From Pseudomonas paraglycinae (GTDB taxonomy: Bacteria; Pseudomonadota; Gammaproteobacteria; Pseudomonadales; Pseudomonadaceae), in the NCBI RefSeq assembly GCF_021601625.1, contig NZ_BQHR01000005.1, positions 1 through 64,000 on the forward strand: a stretch of 64,000 nucleotides of DNA. The letters run 5' to 3'. Position numbers and translations under genes: made by a program. Within the stretch, counting starts at the first letter, position 1, and every line of letters starts with the position of its first letter. Positions 1-8,310 of the stretch are shown piece after piece. The notes under the pieces are model-generated. The model made no database searches and was not told where the DNA came from. It worked only from the letters and a program-made list of their open reading frames with translations.

Positions 1-12
1 TAAAGAGCGGTT
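1..12 (-). promoter_or_regulatory. boxA-like antitermination element of an rRNA leader
   Basis: On the minus strand the first bases read AACCGCTCTTTA, which matches the start of the boxA antitermination sequence (TGCTCTTTAACA) typical of rRNA leaders. With three tandem stable-RNA promoters just upstream, this implies that a leftward rRNA operon begins beyond the left edge. The 16S gene itself is not in the window. Confidence 0.6.
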
Positions 13-44
13 GGTTAAGATCTTTCGTCTCAACCGAGGCGCGC

Positions 45-72
45 ATTCTACAGCAGCCTCATTTGCTGTCAA
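45..72 (-). promoter_or_regulatory. rRNA operon promoter, proximal
   Basis: On the minus strand TTGACA (67-72) and TAGAAT (45-50) are separated by 16 bp and followed by a GC-rich discriminator (GCGCGCC). This is the usual form of a strong, growth-rate-controlled stable-RNA promoter. It reads leftward out of the window. Confidence 0.75.
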
Positions 73-154
73 GTGATTATTTTCAGAAGTTTTCGAAGAT
101 TTCTTCAACAACTTCAACCACTTGCGCTTCCGATCTCTCGTTAGCGGGAGGCGA

Positions 155-182
155 ATTCTACAGCGTTACACGCTGCTGTCAA
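155..182 (-). promoter_or_regulatory. rRNA operon promoter, middle
   Basis: On the minus strand TTGACA (177-182) and TAGAAT (155-160) are separated by 16 bp, then a GC-rich discriminator follows. It is nearly the same as the promoter at 45-72, about 110 bp upstream of it, and reads leftward. Confidence 0.75.
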
Positions 183-357
183 CACCTCTTTTTCTCCGCT
201 TTCGACCGAGAAGATCGAACCGTTAAAAGCGCCGAACAAGTCGACATTTCCAACTCCTTCCAGGCTTCGATGAACTGAAGCGACCCGCCTTCGAAACCTA
301 CTTAACTCATTGAATCTCAAGGAGTTTTCCGTTTCGACTGCGCCGGAAGTGGGGCGA

Positions 358-385
358 ATTATAGAGACTCAGAATCTGCCGTCAA
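358..385 (-). promoter_or_regulatory. rRNA operon promoter, distal
   Basis: On the minus strand TTGACG (380-385) and the perfect -10 TATAAT (358-363) are again 16 bp apart, followed by TCGCCCC. This is the third tandem leftward promoter. The rest of 1-388 shows no credible gene; a small rightward frame at 63-278 only reflects leader sequence. Confidence 0.75.
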
Positions 386-388
386 CCC

Positions 389-1012
389 TTAATTTCGCTT
401 TTCCTGAAAAACCTGCTTTTTACCCATCAAACGCGGGATCCGGCGGGTCAAAGGAGGAATACGCAACGCCAAAAGGAAAACACCTATAAAGGCATAGATT
501 GCCCACTCCTTAAGATCAGCACGGACAATCCACAACATATGCAGCAATCCCAACCCGAGAATCACATACACCAGCCGGTGCAATTTCTTCCAGCGGGTAC
601 CTAAACGACGCTGACTGTATCGGTTGGAGGTAATCGCCAATGCCAACAACCCCAGAAAACCCAGAGCACCCACAATGATGTAAGGACGCTTGCGCAGCTC
701 GACACCCAGTTGCGACCAGTCGAAACCGAGAATGAACGCCATATAGCTGCAAAGATGCAGAACCACATAGGCAAAACACCAGAGCCCCAACTGACGGCGC
801 ACAGCAATCCACCCGGCCCACCCCGTAAGTTTCTGCAGCGGGGTCATACTCAGGGTGATCAACAGCAATACCAATGTCCCAAGCCCCAGCCGATCAACCA
901 GAACCTTCCCCGGATCTGGCCCAAGCAGATCCGCAAAAGCCTGATAGAACCACAACAGCGGCCAGATCGCCGCAGCCAGGAAAACGCCTACACGCCAGAT
1001 CGGATATCGCAT
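389..1012 (-). CDS. msrQ: MsrQ, haem-binding membrane subunit of the MsrPQ methionine sulfoxide reductase
   Basis: Inner-membrane cytochrome-b-type protein that passes electrons from the quinone pool or a flavin reductase to periplasmic MsrP, which repairs oxidised methionines. The 207-residue product has about six hydrophobic segments and three histidines in membrane positions (H86, H145, H158) that are good haem ligands, as in the ferric reductase-like family. The start ATG shares one base with the msrP stop (TGATG), so translation is coupled. Length and context fit the family (formerly YedZ). Downstream lies the distal rRNA promoter, with no terminator evident between them. Confidence 0.93.
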   Translation of the reverse strand: MRYPIWRVGVFLAAAIWPLLWFYQAFADLLGPDPGKVLVDRLGLGTLVLLLITLSMTPLQKLTGWAGWIAVRRQLGLWCFAYVVLHLCSYMAFILGFDWSQLGVELRKRPYIIVGALGFLGLLALAITSNRYSQRRLGTRWKKLHRLVYVILGLGLLHMLWIVRADLKEWAIYAFIGVFLLALRIPPLTRRIPRLMGKKQVFQEKRN

Positions 1013-2025
1013 CAGTAGTTCTTCCGCAGATCCAGCCCTGTATATAAAGAAGCGACCTCATCCGAGTAGCCGTTGAACATCTGCGTATCACGCACATTCG
1101 GCTTGAACAGACTGTTAGGCAATCGCCGCTCCCGCGCCTGAGTCCAACGTGGGTGGTCGACAGTAGGGTTCACATTCGCATAGAACCCGTACTCATCCGC
1201 CGCAATGCTCTGCCACGTCGTCTTCGGCTGCTCGCTGACCAGACTGATCCGCACGATGGATTTGACGCTCTTGAATCCGTACTTCCAAGGCACCACCAGA
1301 CGCAACGGCGCACCGTTCTGGTTTGGCAATTCGCGGCCATACATACCCACCGCCAGAATCGCCAAGGGATTCATCGCCTCATCCAGACGCAAGCCTTCTA
1401 CATAGGGCCAGTCGATCAGGGCAAATCCCGAACGCTGTCCGGGCATGCTCTTCGGATCCTGTAAGGTTTCGAAGCGAATGTATTTGGCATTCGAAGTAGG
1501 TTCTACCTGCTTCAACAGTGCCGAAATGGGAAAACCGATCCAGGGAATCACCATCGACCACGCCTCGACACAACGCAGGCGATAAATACGCTCTTCCAGC
1601 TGGTAAGGCTTCATGAAGTCTTCCAGAGCATAACGCCCCGGTTTACCCACCTCCCCGTCCACGACAACACTCCACGGTTCGGGTTTCAACGAACCGGCAT
1701 TGGCCGCCGGGTCGCCCTTGTCGGTACCGAATTCATAGAAGTTGTTGTAATGGGTCGCGTCTTTGAAAGGTGTGATTGCCTCATCCTTGACGTTCACCGC
1801 TCCCCATTTGACAGAAGGCAGTTTCTCGGCAAACCAGGCGGGCGCCTTTCCGGCTTCGACATCGGCATAGCGGGCAGCCTCTTCAGCACTGGCCCAGCGC
1901 GGCAAAGTGCTCATGGCCAAACCGGCCGCGGTCGCTCCGAGCAATTGTCGGCGAGAGAGATAAATGGATTCAGGCGTGACGTCCGACTCATGGCAGTCGG
2001 ACGCTTTGGGGACTTTGATCAGCAT
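1012..2025 (-). CDS. msrP: MsrP, molybdopterin-dependent periplasmic protein-methionine-sulfoxide reductase
   Basis: Catalytic subunit of MsrPQ, reducing both diastereomers of methionine sulfoxide in envelope proteins. The 337-residue product has a Tat signal (SRRQLLG at residues 24-30, probable cleavage after ASA at 45-47) for export of the folded Mo-cofactor enzyme, and the expected molybdenum-ligand cysteine C152 in a R-C-V-E-A-W context. Formerly YedY. It precedes msrQ with a one-base overlap and follows pssA by 62 nt. Its Shine-Dalgarno GGAG lies in one arm of a perfect 9-bp inverted repeat (2030-2072), which may control its translation. Confidence 0.95.
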   Translation of the reverse strand: MLIKVPKASDCHESDVTPESIYLSRRQLLGATAAGLAMSTLPRWASAEEAARYADVEAGKAPAWFAEKLPSVKWGAVNVKDEAITPFKDATHYNNFYEFGTDKGDPAANAGSLKPEPWSVVVDGEVGKPGRYALEDFMKPYQLEERIYRLRCVEAWSMVIPWIGFPISALLKQVEPTSNAKYIRFETLQDPKSMPGQRSGFALIDWPYVEGLRLDEAMNPLAILAVGMYGRELPNQNGAPLRLVVPWKYGFKSVKSIVRISLVSEQPKTTWQSIAADEYGFYANVNPTVDHPRWTQARERRLPNSLFKPNVRDTQMFNGYSDEVASLYTGLDLRKNY

Positions 2026-2029
2026 GGCA

Positions 2030-2072
2030 ACTCCGCAGCTTTGGAGGACAGATGCACCATAGACTGCGGAGT
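2030..2072 (-). promoter_or_regulatory. Hairpin covering the msrP ribosome binding site
   Basis: In the minus-strand transcript ACTCCGCAG (2064-2072) can pair perfectly with CTGCGGAGT (2030-2038), leaving a 25-nt loop. The msrP Shine-Dalgarno GGAG (2031-2034) is inside the 3' arm, five bases before the ATG at 2025. The loop also contains TCCTCC, a second possible anti-SD. There is no U-run, so it is not a typical terminator. Confidence 0.5.
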
Positions 2073-2087
2073 ATGAGGGAAATTACA

Positions 2088-2945
2088 TCACTCGGCGTGT
2101 TTGTGACGACGAAGATGCAACAGATACTGCACCGGGCCCGACGCGGCATAAGCGAGGAACACCAGCAGCAGAATGCGAGGCGGATCGCTGAACACCACGG
2201 CAAACACCAGCACCACCGCCAGAATCGCCACGAAAGGCACGCGCCCCTTCAGATCCAGCTCCTTGAAGCTGTTGTATTTGATGTTACTGACCATCAGCAT
2301 GCCGGCGGCCGCTACCATCAGCGCGACCAGGAACGACATCTTCGAACCCTGGATCCCGTAATCGCTGAACGCCCAGACAATCCCCGCAACAACGCCGGCA
2401 GCAGCCGGGCTGGCAAGACCGATGAAGTAGCGCTTGTCGGCGGTCCCCACCTGAGTGTTGAAACGCGCCAGACGCAACGCCGCACCCGCCACATAGATGA
2501 AGGCAACCATCCAGCCGACCTTGCCCATGTCACCCAGTGCCCAGCCGAAAGCCAGAAGCGCCGGCGCGACACCGAAGGCAACCATGTCCGACAACGAGTC
2601 GTACTCGGCACCGAACGCACTTTGGGTATTGGTCATGCGTGCCACGCGACCATCAAGGCCGTCAAGCACCATGGCGACGAAAATCGCGATGGCGGCAAAG
2701 GCGAAATACTTGCTCGCATTCGCCGCGTCCCCGGCACTCAAGGCAGCCTGGGCACTCATCGAGTTGATGATGGAATAAAACCCCGCGAACAGATTCGCAG
2801 TGGTGAACAGATTCGGCAGAAGATAGATACCACGATGCCGGACTTTACGACCTTCTGCGTCATGCCCTTCTTCGATGTGCTCATCGATGGGCAGCAGGCT
2901 TTCGGCGTCGGAAGCCTGGTTCGGCTCTTCGGGACGTTCGCTCAT
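2088..2945 (-). CDS. pssA: CDP-diacylglycerol-serine O-phosphatidyltransferase
   Basis: Integral membrane enzyme that makes phosphatidylserine from CDP-diacylglycerol and L-serine, the first committed step to phosphatidylethanolamine. The 285-residue product carries the complete CDP-alcohol phosphatidyltransferase signature D-G-x2-A-R-x8-G-x3-D-x3-D, with D98, G99, A102, R103, G112, D116 and D120 all in place, and several membrane segments after a polar N-terminal 40 residues. It belongs to the eukaryote-like membrane type, not the E. coli type. It lies downstream of the ilvC terminator and upstream of msrPQ, with which it may be co-transcribed. Confidence 0.95.
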   Translation of the reverse strand: MSERPEEPNQASDAESLLPIDEHIEEGHDAEGRKVRHRGIYLLPNLFTTANLFAGFYSIINSMSAQAALSAGDAANASKYFAFAAIAIFVAMVLDGLDGRVARMTNTQSAFGAEYDSLSDMVAFGVAPALLAFGWALGDMGKVGWMVAFIYVAGAALRLARFNTQVGTADKRYFIGLASPAAAGVVAGIVWAFSDYGIQGSKMSFLVALMVAAAGMLMVSNIKYNSFKELDLKGRVPFVAILAVVLVFAVVFSDPPRILLLVFLAYAASGPVQYLLHLRRHKHAE

Positions 2946-3019
2946 GGACAGTACCTTGCAACGGATTGGACATTTTCGACAGGTGTCTGGGACGACGGTT
3001 CGGCCACAAACGATGCAGC

Positions 3020-3028
3020 TTTATACCA
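3020..3028 (-). promoter_or_regulatory. Extended -10 promoter candidate for pssA
   Basis: On the minus strand TGGTATAAA (TATAAA at 3020-3025) is an extended -10 element about 75 bp before the pssA start and just downstream of the ilvC terminator. No good -35 is seen, which is normal for extended -10 promoters. Confidence 0.4.
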
Positions 3029-3046
3029 GAAGCGCCCGCCCATACG

Positions 3047-3075
3047 AAAAAACGCGGCCGAGGCCGCGTTTTTTT
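3047..3075 (-). terminator. Intrinsic terminator after ilvC
   Basis: ACGCGGCC-GA-GGCCGCGT forms a perfect stem flanked by A and T runs, so it could work in both directions. It lies 19 bp past the ilvC stop and separates ilvIHC from pssA. Confidence 0.85.
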
Positions 3076-3093
3076 CATACAAGGTTCGACGAC

Positions 3094-4158
<1,065 letters not shown>

Positions 4159-4650
4159 TTAGATGCTGAGTACTTTGTCGCCGCGGGCAATACCGGTGAC
4201 GCCACTGCGGACGGTCTCCAGAATCGATGCGGTGCCGATGGACTGAATGAAGCTGTCGAGCTTGTCGCTGGTACCGGTCAGTTGAACGGTATACACGCTG
4301 GCGCTGACGTCGACGATCTGTCCACGGTAAATATCGGTGGTGCGTTTGATCTCGGCGCGCTGGGCGCCAGTGGCCTTGACCTTGACCAGCATCAGTTCAC
4401 GCTCGATGTGAGCGCTTTCCGACAGGTCCACCAGCTTGACCACTTCGATCAGCTTGTTCAGGTTTTTGGTGATCTGCTCGATGACTTCATCGTGGCCGAC
4501 TGTGGTCAGCGTCAGACGCGACAGGGTCGGGTCTTCGGTTGGCGCCACAGTCAGGCTTTCGATGTTGTAGTTGCGCTGCGAGAACAGGCCGACTACGCGA
4601 GACAAAGCACCGGGTTCGTTTTCCAGAAGCAAGGAAATAATGTGCCGCAT
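4159..4650 (-). CDS. ilvH: Acetolactate synthase small (regulatory) subunit
   Basis: Regulatory subunit that activates the catalytic subunit IlvI and gives valine feedback inhibition. The product is 163 residues with an N-terminal ACT domain (starting M-R-H-I-I-S-L-L-L-E-N) and a second ACT-like C-terminal half. The frame extends 10 codons upstream to 4680, but the ATG at 4650 is preferred: it gives the family's usual length and begins two bases after the ilvI stop (TAA-TC-ATG). In Pseudomonas the gene is also called ilvN. Confidence 0.95.
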   Translation of the reverse strand: MRHIISLLLENEPGALSRVVGLFSQRNYNIESLTVAPTEDPTLSRLTLTTVGHDEVIEQITKNLNKLIEVVKLVDLSESAHIERELMLVKVKATGAQRAEIKRTTDIYRGQIVDVSASVYTVQLTGTSDKLDSFIQSIGTASILETVRSGVTGIARGDKVLSI

Positions 4651-4652
4651 GA

Positions 4653-6377
4653 TTAGGTACGCTCCGTCTTGCTCAGCCACATATCGCGCATGGAGCCGTC
4701 TTTGATTTGCATCGGATAGACGTGCTCGCTGGTGTCGACCGAAATGTCGATCACCACCAGGCGATCTTTCATGGCGAACGCCTCTTCCATCTTCGACTTC
4801 AAATCTTTCGATTCGGTGATGCGCACGCCGACGTGGCCATAGGCTTCAGCCAGCTTGACGAAATCAGGCAAGGATTCCATGTAGGAGTGCGAGTGACGGC
4901 TGCCGTAACTCATGTCCTGCCACTGACGAACCATGCCCAGAACACCGTTGTTCAGGATGACGATCTTGACCGGCAAACCGTATTGCAGGCAGGTCGACAA
5001 TTCCTGGATGTTCATCTGGATACTGCCTTCACCGGTGACACACGCAACATCGGTGTCAGGGAAGCTCAGCGCGATACCCATCGCGGCCGGCAGACCGAAG
5101 CCCATCGTGCCCAGGCCACCGGAGTTGATCCAGCGGTTCGGCTTGTTGAACTTGTAGTACTGAGCAGCAAACATCTGATGCTGGCCCACGTCGGAGGTCA
5201 CAAAGGCGTCGCCCTTGGTCACTTCGCACAGGGTTTCGATCACGGTCTGCGGCTTGATCTTGCTGCCGTCGCCCTTGTCGTAAGGGAACAGGCCGCGATC
5301 ACCGCGCCATTCATCAACCTGCTTCCACCAGCTGGCAACGGCTTCCTTGTTCGGGGTTTCGCCGATTTCCTTAAGGATCGCGACCATTTCGGTCAGGACG
5401 CTCTCCACCGGACCAACGATTGGCACGTCGGCCTTGATGGTCTTGGAAATCGAAGCCGGGTCGATGTCGATGTGAATGATCTTGGCGTTCGGGCAGAACT
5501 TCGGCGCGCCGTTGATCACTCGATCGTCGAAACGCGCGCCGACCGCCAGGATCACGTCGGCATGGTGCATCGCCAGGTTCGCGGTGTAGCTGCCGTGCAT
5601 GCCGAGCATGCCGATGAACTGACGGTCAGTGCCAGGGTAGCCACCCAGGCCCATCAAGGTGTTGGTAACCGGCAGGTTGAGCATTTGCGCCAGCTCGGTC
5701 AGCGGCGCGGAGCCGTTGCCGAGGATTACGCCACCGCCGGAGTACAGCACGGGACGCTTGGCCGCCAGGAGCATTTCTGCCGCCTTGCGGATTTGCCCGG
5801 AGTGACCGCGAACGGCCGGGCTGTAGGAACGCAGTTTGGCTTTCTTCGGGAAGATGTATTCGAACTTCTCGGCCGGGTTGGTCATGTCTTTCGGGATATC
5901 GACCACGACCGGGCCCGGACGACCGGATTGCGCCAGGTAGAAGGCCTTCTTCATGACTTCCGGGATTTCCGAAGCGTGCTTGATCATGAAGCTGTGCTTC
6001 ACGATCGGCCGGGAGATACCGATCATGTCGGTTTCCTGGAACGCGTCGGTGCCGACCATGGTGCTTGGCACCTGACCGGAAATGATCACCATTGGAATCG
6101 AGTCCATATAGGCAGTGGCGATACCGGTGATGGCGTTTGTGGCGCCTGGACCGGAAGTCACCAATACCACGCCGGCTTTACCGGTGGCACGGGCGTAGCC
6201 GTCAGCCATATGGGTAGCCGCTTGTTCGTGACGAACCAGGATGTGGGTCACTTCCGGTTCTTTGAACAGGGCATCGTAAACATGAAGGAGAGCACCACCC
6301 GGGTACCCGTAGATATATTTGACGCCTTCGTCACGCAAAAAGCGGACGAGCATCTCACCGCCAGATAAAAGCTCCAC
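4653..6377 (-). CDS. ilvI: Acetolactate synthase large (catalytic) subunit
   Basis: Thiamine-diphosphate enzyme that condenses pyruvate with pyruvate or 2-oxobutyrate, the first step of valine, leucine and isoleucine synthesis. The 574-residue product has the catalytic glutamate in R-H-E-Q-A-A (E51), the FAD-binding middle domain and the ThDP motif running from G-E-G to N-N. I choose the GTG at 6377, not the GTG at 6386, because the upstream GTG is itself part of the ribosome binding site AGAGGTG, which sits 6 nt before 6377. First gene of ilvI-ilvH-ilvC, with a long leader upstream. Confidence 0.95.
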   Translation of the reverse strand: MELLSGGEMLVRFLRDEGVKYIYGYPGGALLHVYDALFKEPEVTHILVRHEQAATHMADGYARATGKAGVVLVTSGPGATNAITGIATAYMDSIPMVIISGQVPSTMVGTDAFQETDMIGISRPIVKHSFMIKHASEIPEVMKKAFYLAQSGRPGPVVVDIPKDMTNPAEKFEYIFPKKAKLRSYSPAVRGHSGQIRKAAEMLLAAKRPVLYSGGGVILGNGSAPLTELAQMLNLPVTNTLMGLGGYPGTDRQFIGMLGMHGSYTANLAMHHADVILAVGARFDDRVINGAPKFCPNAKIIHIDIDPASISKTIKADVPIVGPVESVLTEMVAILKEIGETPNKEAVASWWKQVDEWRGDRGLFPYDKGDGSKIKPQTVIETLCEVTKGDAFVTSDVGQHQMFAAQYYKFNKPNRWINSGGLGTMGFGLPAAMGIALSFPDTDVACVTGEGSIQMNIQELSTCLQYGLPVKIVILNNGVLGMVRQWQDMSYGSRHSHSYMESLPDFVKLAEAYGHVGVRITESKDLKSKMEEAFAMKDRLVVIDISVDTSEHVYPMQIKDGSMRDMWLSKTERT

Positions 6378-6777
6378 GTTGTTCACCTCTAAAACGCCAG
6401 AATACCGTCCACAAAAAAGCGAACGGGTCTTAATAGGTTTACTTCTCGGCAGAGCATGAGCGACGGTGGTCGCCGACTACGTCAGCACTGACTGAGCAAG
6501 TATTGGGATCGTCCCAAGTGTTGCGGGCCTTTCCCACCCAGCGCGAGGTAACGCGTTGCGGGTGTAACAGGTCGACGCGGATATGCGCCTCATGATCTGC
6601 CGAGAGGGTCTGCTTCTGGCAGTCCCTGTACAGCGGACTTTGGATTCTTCTGTTTCGCCCTCTGCAAGTCAAGTCGTCTATGTGCTTAATTGTGGGTAAG
6701 CACATGAGAACGCAAGAAAAAACCTGGAAACCGCTACTCTGTTAGCTTCAATTGCGCAGTTTTGCCAAGGAATCAGC
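6378..6777. other. Long ilvI leader / intergenic region
   Basis: About 400 bp without an assured gene. It holds a leftward promoter candidate (6644-6672), implying an untranslated leader of about 260 nt for ilvIHC, and a small perfect palindrome (TTGGGA-TCG-TCCCAA near 6510). An 88-codon leftward frame (6439-6705) starts upstream of the promoter candidate, and a 38-codon frame lies inside it; neither has a recognisable product. No clear attenuator terminator was found. Confidence 0.5.
6644..6672 (-). promoter_or_regulatory. Promoter candidate for ilvI-ilvH-ilvC
   Basis: On the minus strand TTGACT (6667-6672) and AAGAAT (6644-6649) are 17 bp apart. This is a reasonable but not strong sigma-70 match about 270 bp upstream of the ilvI start. 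Confidence 0.35.
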
Positions 6778-7194
6778 ATGCGAACGCTTCTCTTAACTCT
6801 GCTAATCAGCGCCAGTCCATGGTGCATGGCCGCTCAGATCTACAAATGGGTCGACGCCCAGGGCGTCACCCATTTCGATCAGCAGCCACCACAAGGGCAG
6901 TCATCCACCGCCGTGAAGACGCCCTCCTCTCCCGCACCAATACCGGCCGCATTACCTGGCAGCGGCGCGCTGGGCGATCAGAAAGCCATCGATGACAAGG
7001 TCAAGAAGCAAGTGGCCGAGCAACAGAATCAGCTCAAGGCATTTTGCGAACAGGCGCGCACGAATCTCGCGCAACTGCAGAACAATCCGCGCTTGAGGGA
7101 GGAAGTGGAGGGAGAATTGCGGCGGCTGAGCGACGAACAGCGCCAGCAACGTACTGCGGAGGCACAAAAACAGATTGCGGAAAACTGCCAGTAA
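6778..7194 (+). CDS. DUF4124 domain-containing periplasmic protein
   Basis: Function unknown. The 138-residue product has a signal peptide (residues 1-19, cleavage near M-A-A) followed at once by the DUF4124 core (I-Y-K-W-V-D-A-Q-G-V-T-H-F at 21-33), a small beta-strand module common in Gammaproteobacterial envelope proteins. After that come a Pro/Ser-rich linker and a charged, Gln/Glu/Arg-rich helix that may form a coiled coil. One cysteine lies in the coil and one at the end. It is divergent from ilvI and convergent with yqcC, sharing a bidirectional terminator. The start ATG follows AAGGAAT. Confidence 0.85.
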   Translation: MRTLLLTLLISASPWCMAAQIYKWVDAQGVTHFDQQPPQGQSSTAVKTPSSPAPIPAALPGSGALGDQKAIDDKVKKQVAEQQNQLKAFCEQARTNLAQLQNNPRLREEVEGELRRLSDEQRQQRTAEAQKQIAENCQ

Positions 7195-7208
7195 CCACTG
7201 GCAGTTTT
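7181..7208. terminator. Bidirectional terminator between DUF4124 gene and yqcC
   Basis: AAAACTGCCAGT-AACC-ACTGGCAGTTTT is a perfect 12-bp stem with A/T flanks on both sides, overlapping the end of the rightward gene and lying 5 bp from the end of the leftward one. Confidence 0.8.
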
Positions 7209-7212
7209 CGGT

Positions 7213-7548
7213 TCAGCGTGAAGCGGTGATCAGCAGGTCGAACTCTTTGAGCAACACCTGAAGCTGCCGATCCTTGCCCTGCAGGTTGCGTTGGGCAAAA
7301 ACCATTTCGGCCATTTCCTGAATGCCCGAGGCATTGGGCAATGGCAGATCCTGTTCGAGGATCATCTTCATCCGCGGCAGGAAGATCCATTGCAGCCACT
7401 GTTCGAAATCAAGCGTGTCGACCGAAAACGGCTCGACGCTGCTCAGGGCTTCGACCGAGGGCTGGACGTCATCCCACCAGCCCTGGGCACGCAGTTCGCG
7501 CTCGATCAACAGCAATTGATCGGCGACTTTGGAGAAACGACTGTCCAT
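7213..7548 (-). CDS. YqcC family protein
   Basis: Small cytoplasmic protein of unknown role in the YqcC/PF04287 family. The 111-residue product is all-helical and acidic, with the family's tryptophan-rich centre (F-E-Q-W-L-Q-W-I-F-L-P-R). The ATG at 7548 is preferred over a GTG one codon upstream, because the ATG overlaps the stop of the TPR lipoprotein gene as TGATG, suggesting coupling. It is last in the mrcB operon and ends at a bidirectional terminator. The operon position suggests, without proof, a link to envelope functions. Confidence 0.8.
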   Translation of the reverse strand: MDSRFSKVADQLLLIERELRAQGWWDDVQPSVEALSSVEPFSVDTLDFEQWLQWIFLPRMKMILEQDLPLPNASGIQEMAEMVFAQRNLQGKDRQLQVLLKEFDLLITASR

Positions 7549-8294
7549 CACAGCGAAACCTTGGCCTTCTGACGGGCCAGAGTGGCGCCGGCGGAATCAC
7601 CTTGTTTCTCACGTGCCTGAGCGATCAATTCCCACAGACTGGCCTGCAAGTCCGGACGACCATTGGCCATGGTCAGTGCACGACGAGCAGTCTGCTCGGC
7701 TTGCGGCGCATCGCCCTGGGCCATGCGCACCTGCGCCAGACGGTAAAGCACTTGCGGCTCGCGCGGCGCTACACGCTGCGCACGCTCCAGGCTGGAGGAC
7801 GCGCCGTTGAGGTCGCCACCGGCCTGCTGCTGTTGCGCAGTGGTCAACAGGGCGAGAACCGGGCCATCCAGTTGTTCATCGGCAGACAGACCGCCGCCGC
7901 TGCTGGCCGAAGGAATGCCGCTCGGCGTCGAAGGCATGCTGTAGCTGCCGGAGCTGATCGGCGCCGACTCGACCGCCGACGGGTTGTACGGCCCCGGCGT
8001 GATGCCGCCGGACGCCGGGCCCGGAACGATCGGCGAAGTGCTGATCGGCGCCGAAGCCGCTGCGCCGCCCGGCACCATCACCACCACACCGGTATCGTCT
8101 TGCGGGATCGCCTGGGTCTGGGCCTGTGCAGGACGTTTCACCGTCGTTTGACGGAAACCGCCATTGGCCGAAATGCGCTCGCTGTTGGACACTGCGGCGC
8201 CGGAATCCACGACCGGGATCGAACCACGCTGTACGGTGGAGCAGCCGCTGAGCAAAGCCACGGCGGTCACCGCTGGAATCAACCACTTGTTCAC
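7548..8294 (-). CDS. lpoP: TPR-containing outer-membrane lipoprotein, probable LpoP (PBP1b activator)
   Basis: The 248-residue product has a lipobox L-L-S-G-C (lipidation at C18), a long low-complexity Pro/Ser/Gly/Ala linker (about residues 55-145) and a C-terminal tetratricopeptide region (about 150-245). A linker that can cross the periplasm plus a TPR head, encoded 16 bp after mrcB, matches LpoP of P. aeruginosa, which activates PBP1b from the outer membrane. The family assignment is from architecture and position, and I could not align it. The stop overlaps the yqcC start. Confidence 0.8.
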   Translation of the reverse strand: MNKWLIPAVTAVALLSGCSTVQRGSIPVVDSGAAVSNSERISANGGFRQTTVKRPAQAQTQAIPQDDTGVVVMVPGGAAASAPISTSPIVPGPASGGITPGPYNPSAVESAPISSGSYSMPSTPSGIPSASSGGGLSADEQLDGPVLALLTTAQQQQAGGDLNGASSSLERAQRVAPREPQVLYRLAQVRMAQGDAPQAEQTARRALTMANGRPDLQASLWELIAQAREKQGDSAGATLARQKAKVSL

Positions 8295-8310
8295 TTGAAA
8301 CCCTCTTTGC

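Noticed and set aside
63-278. A 71-codon rightward frame near the left edge
   Set aside because: It runs across two leftward rRNA promoters and the leader; composition and context are non-coding.
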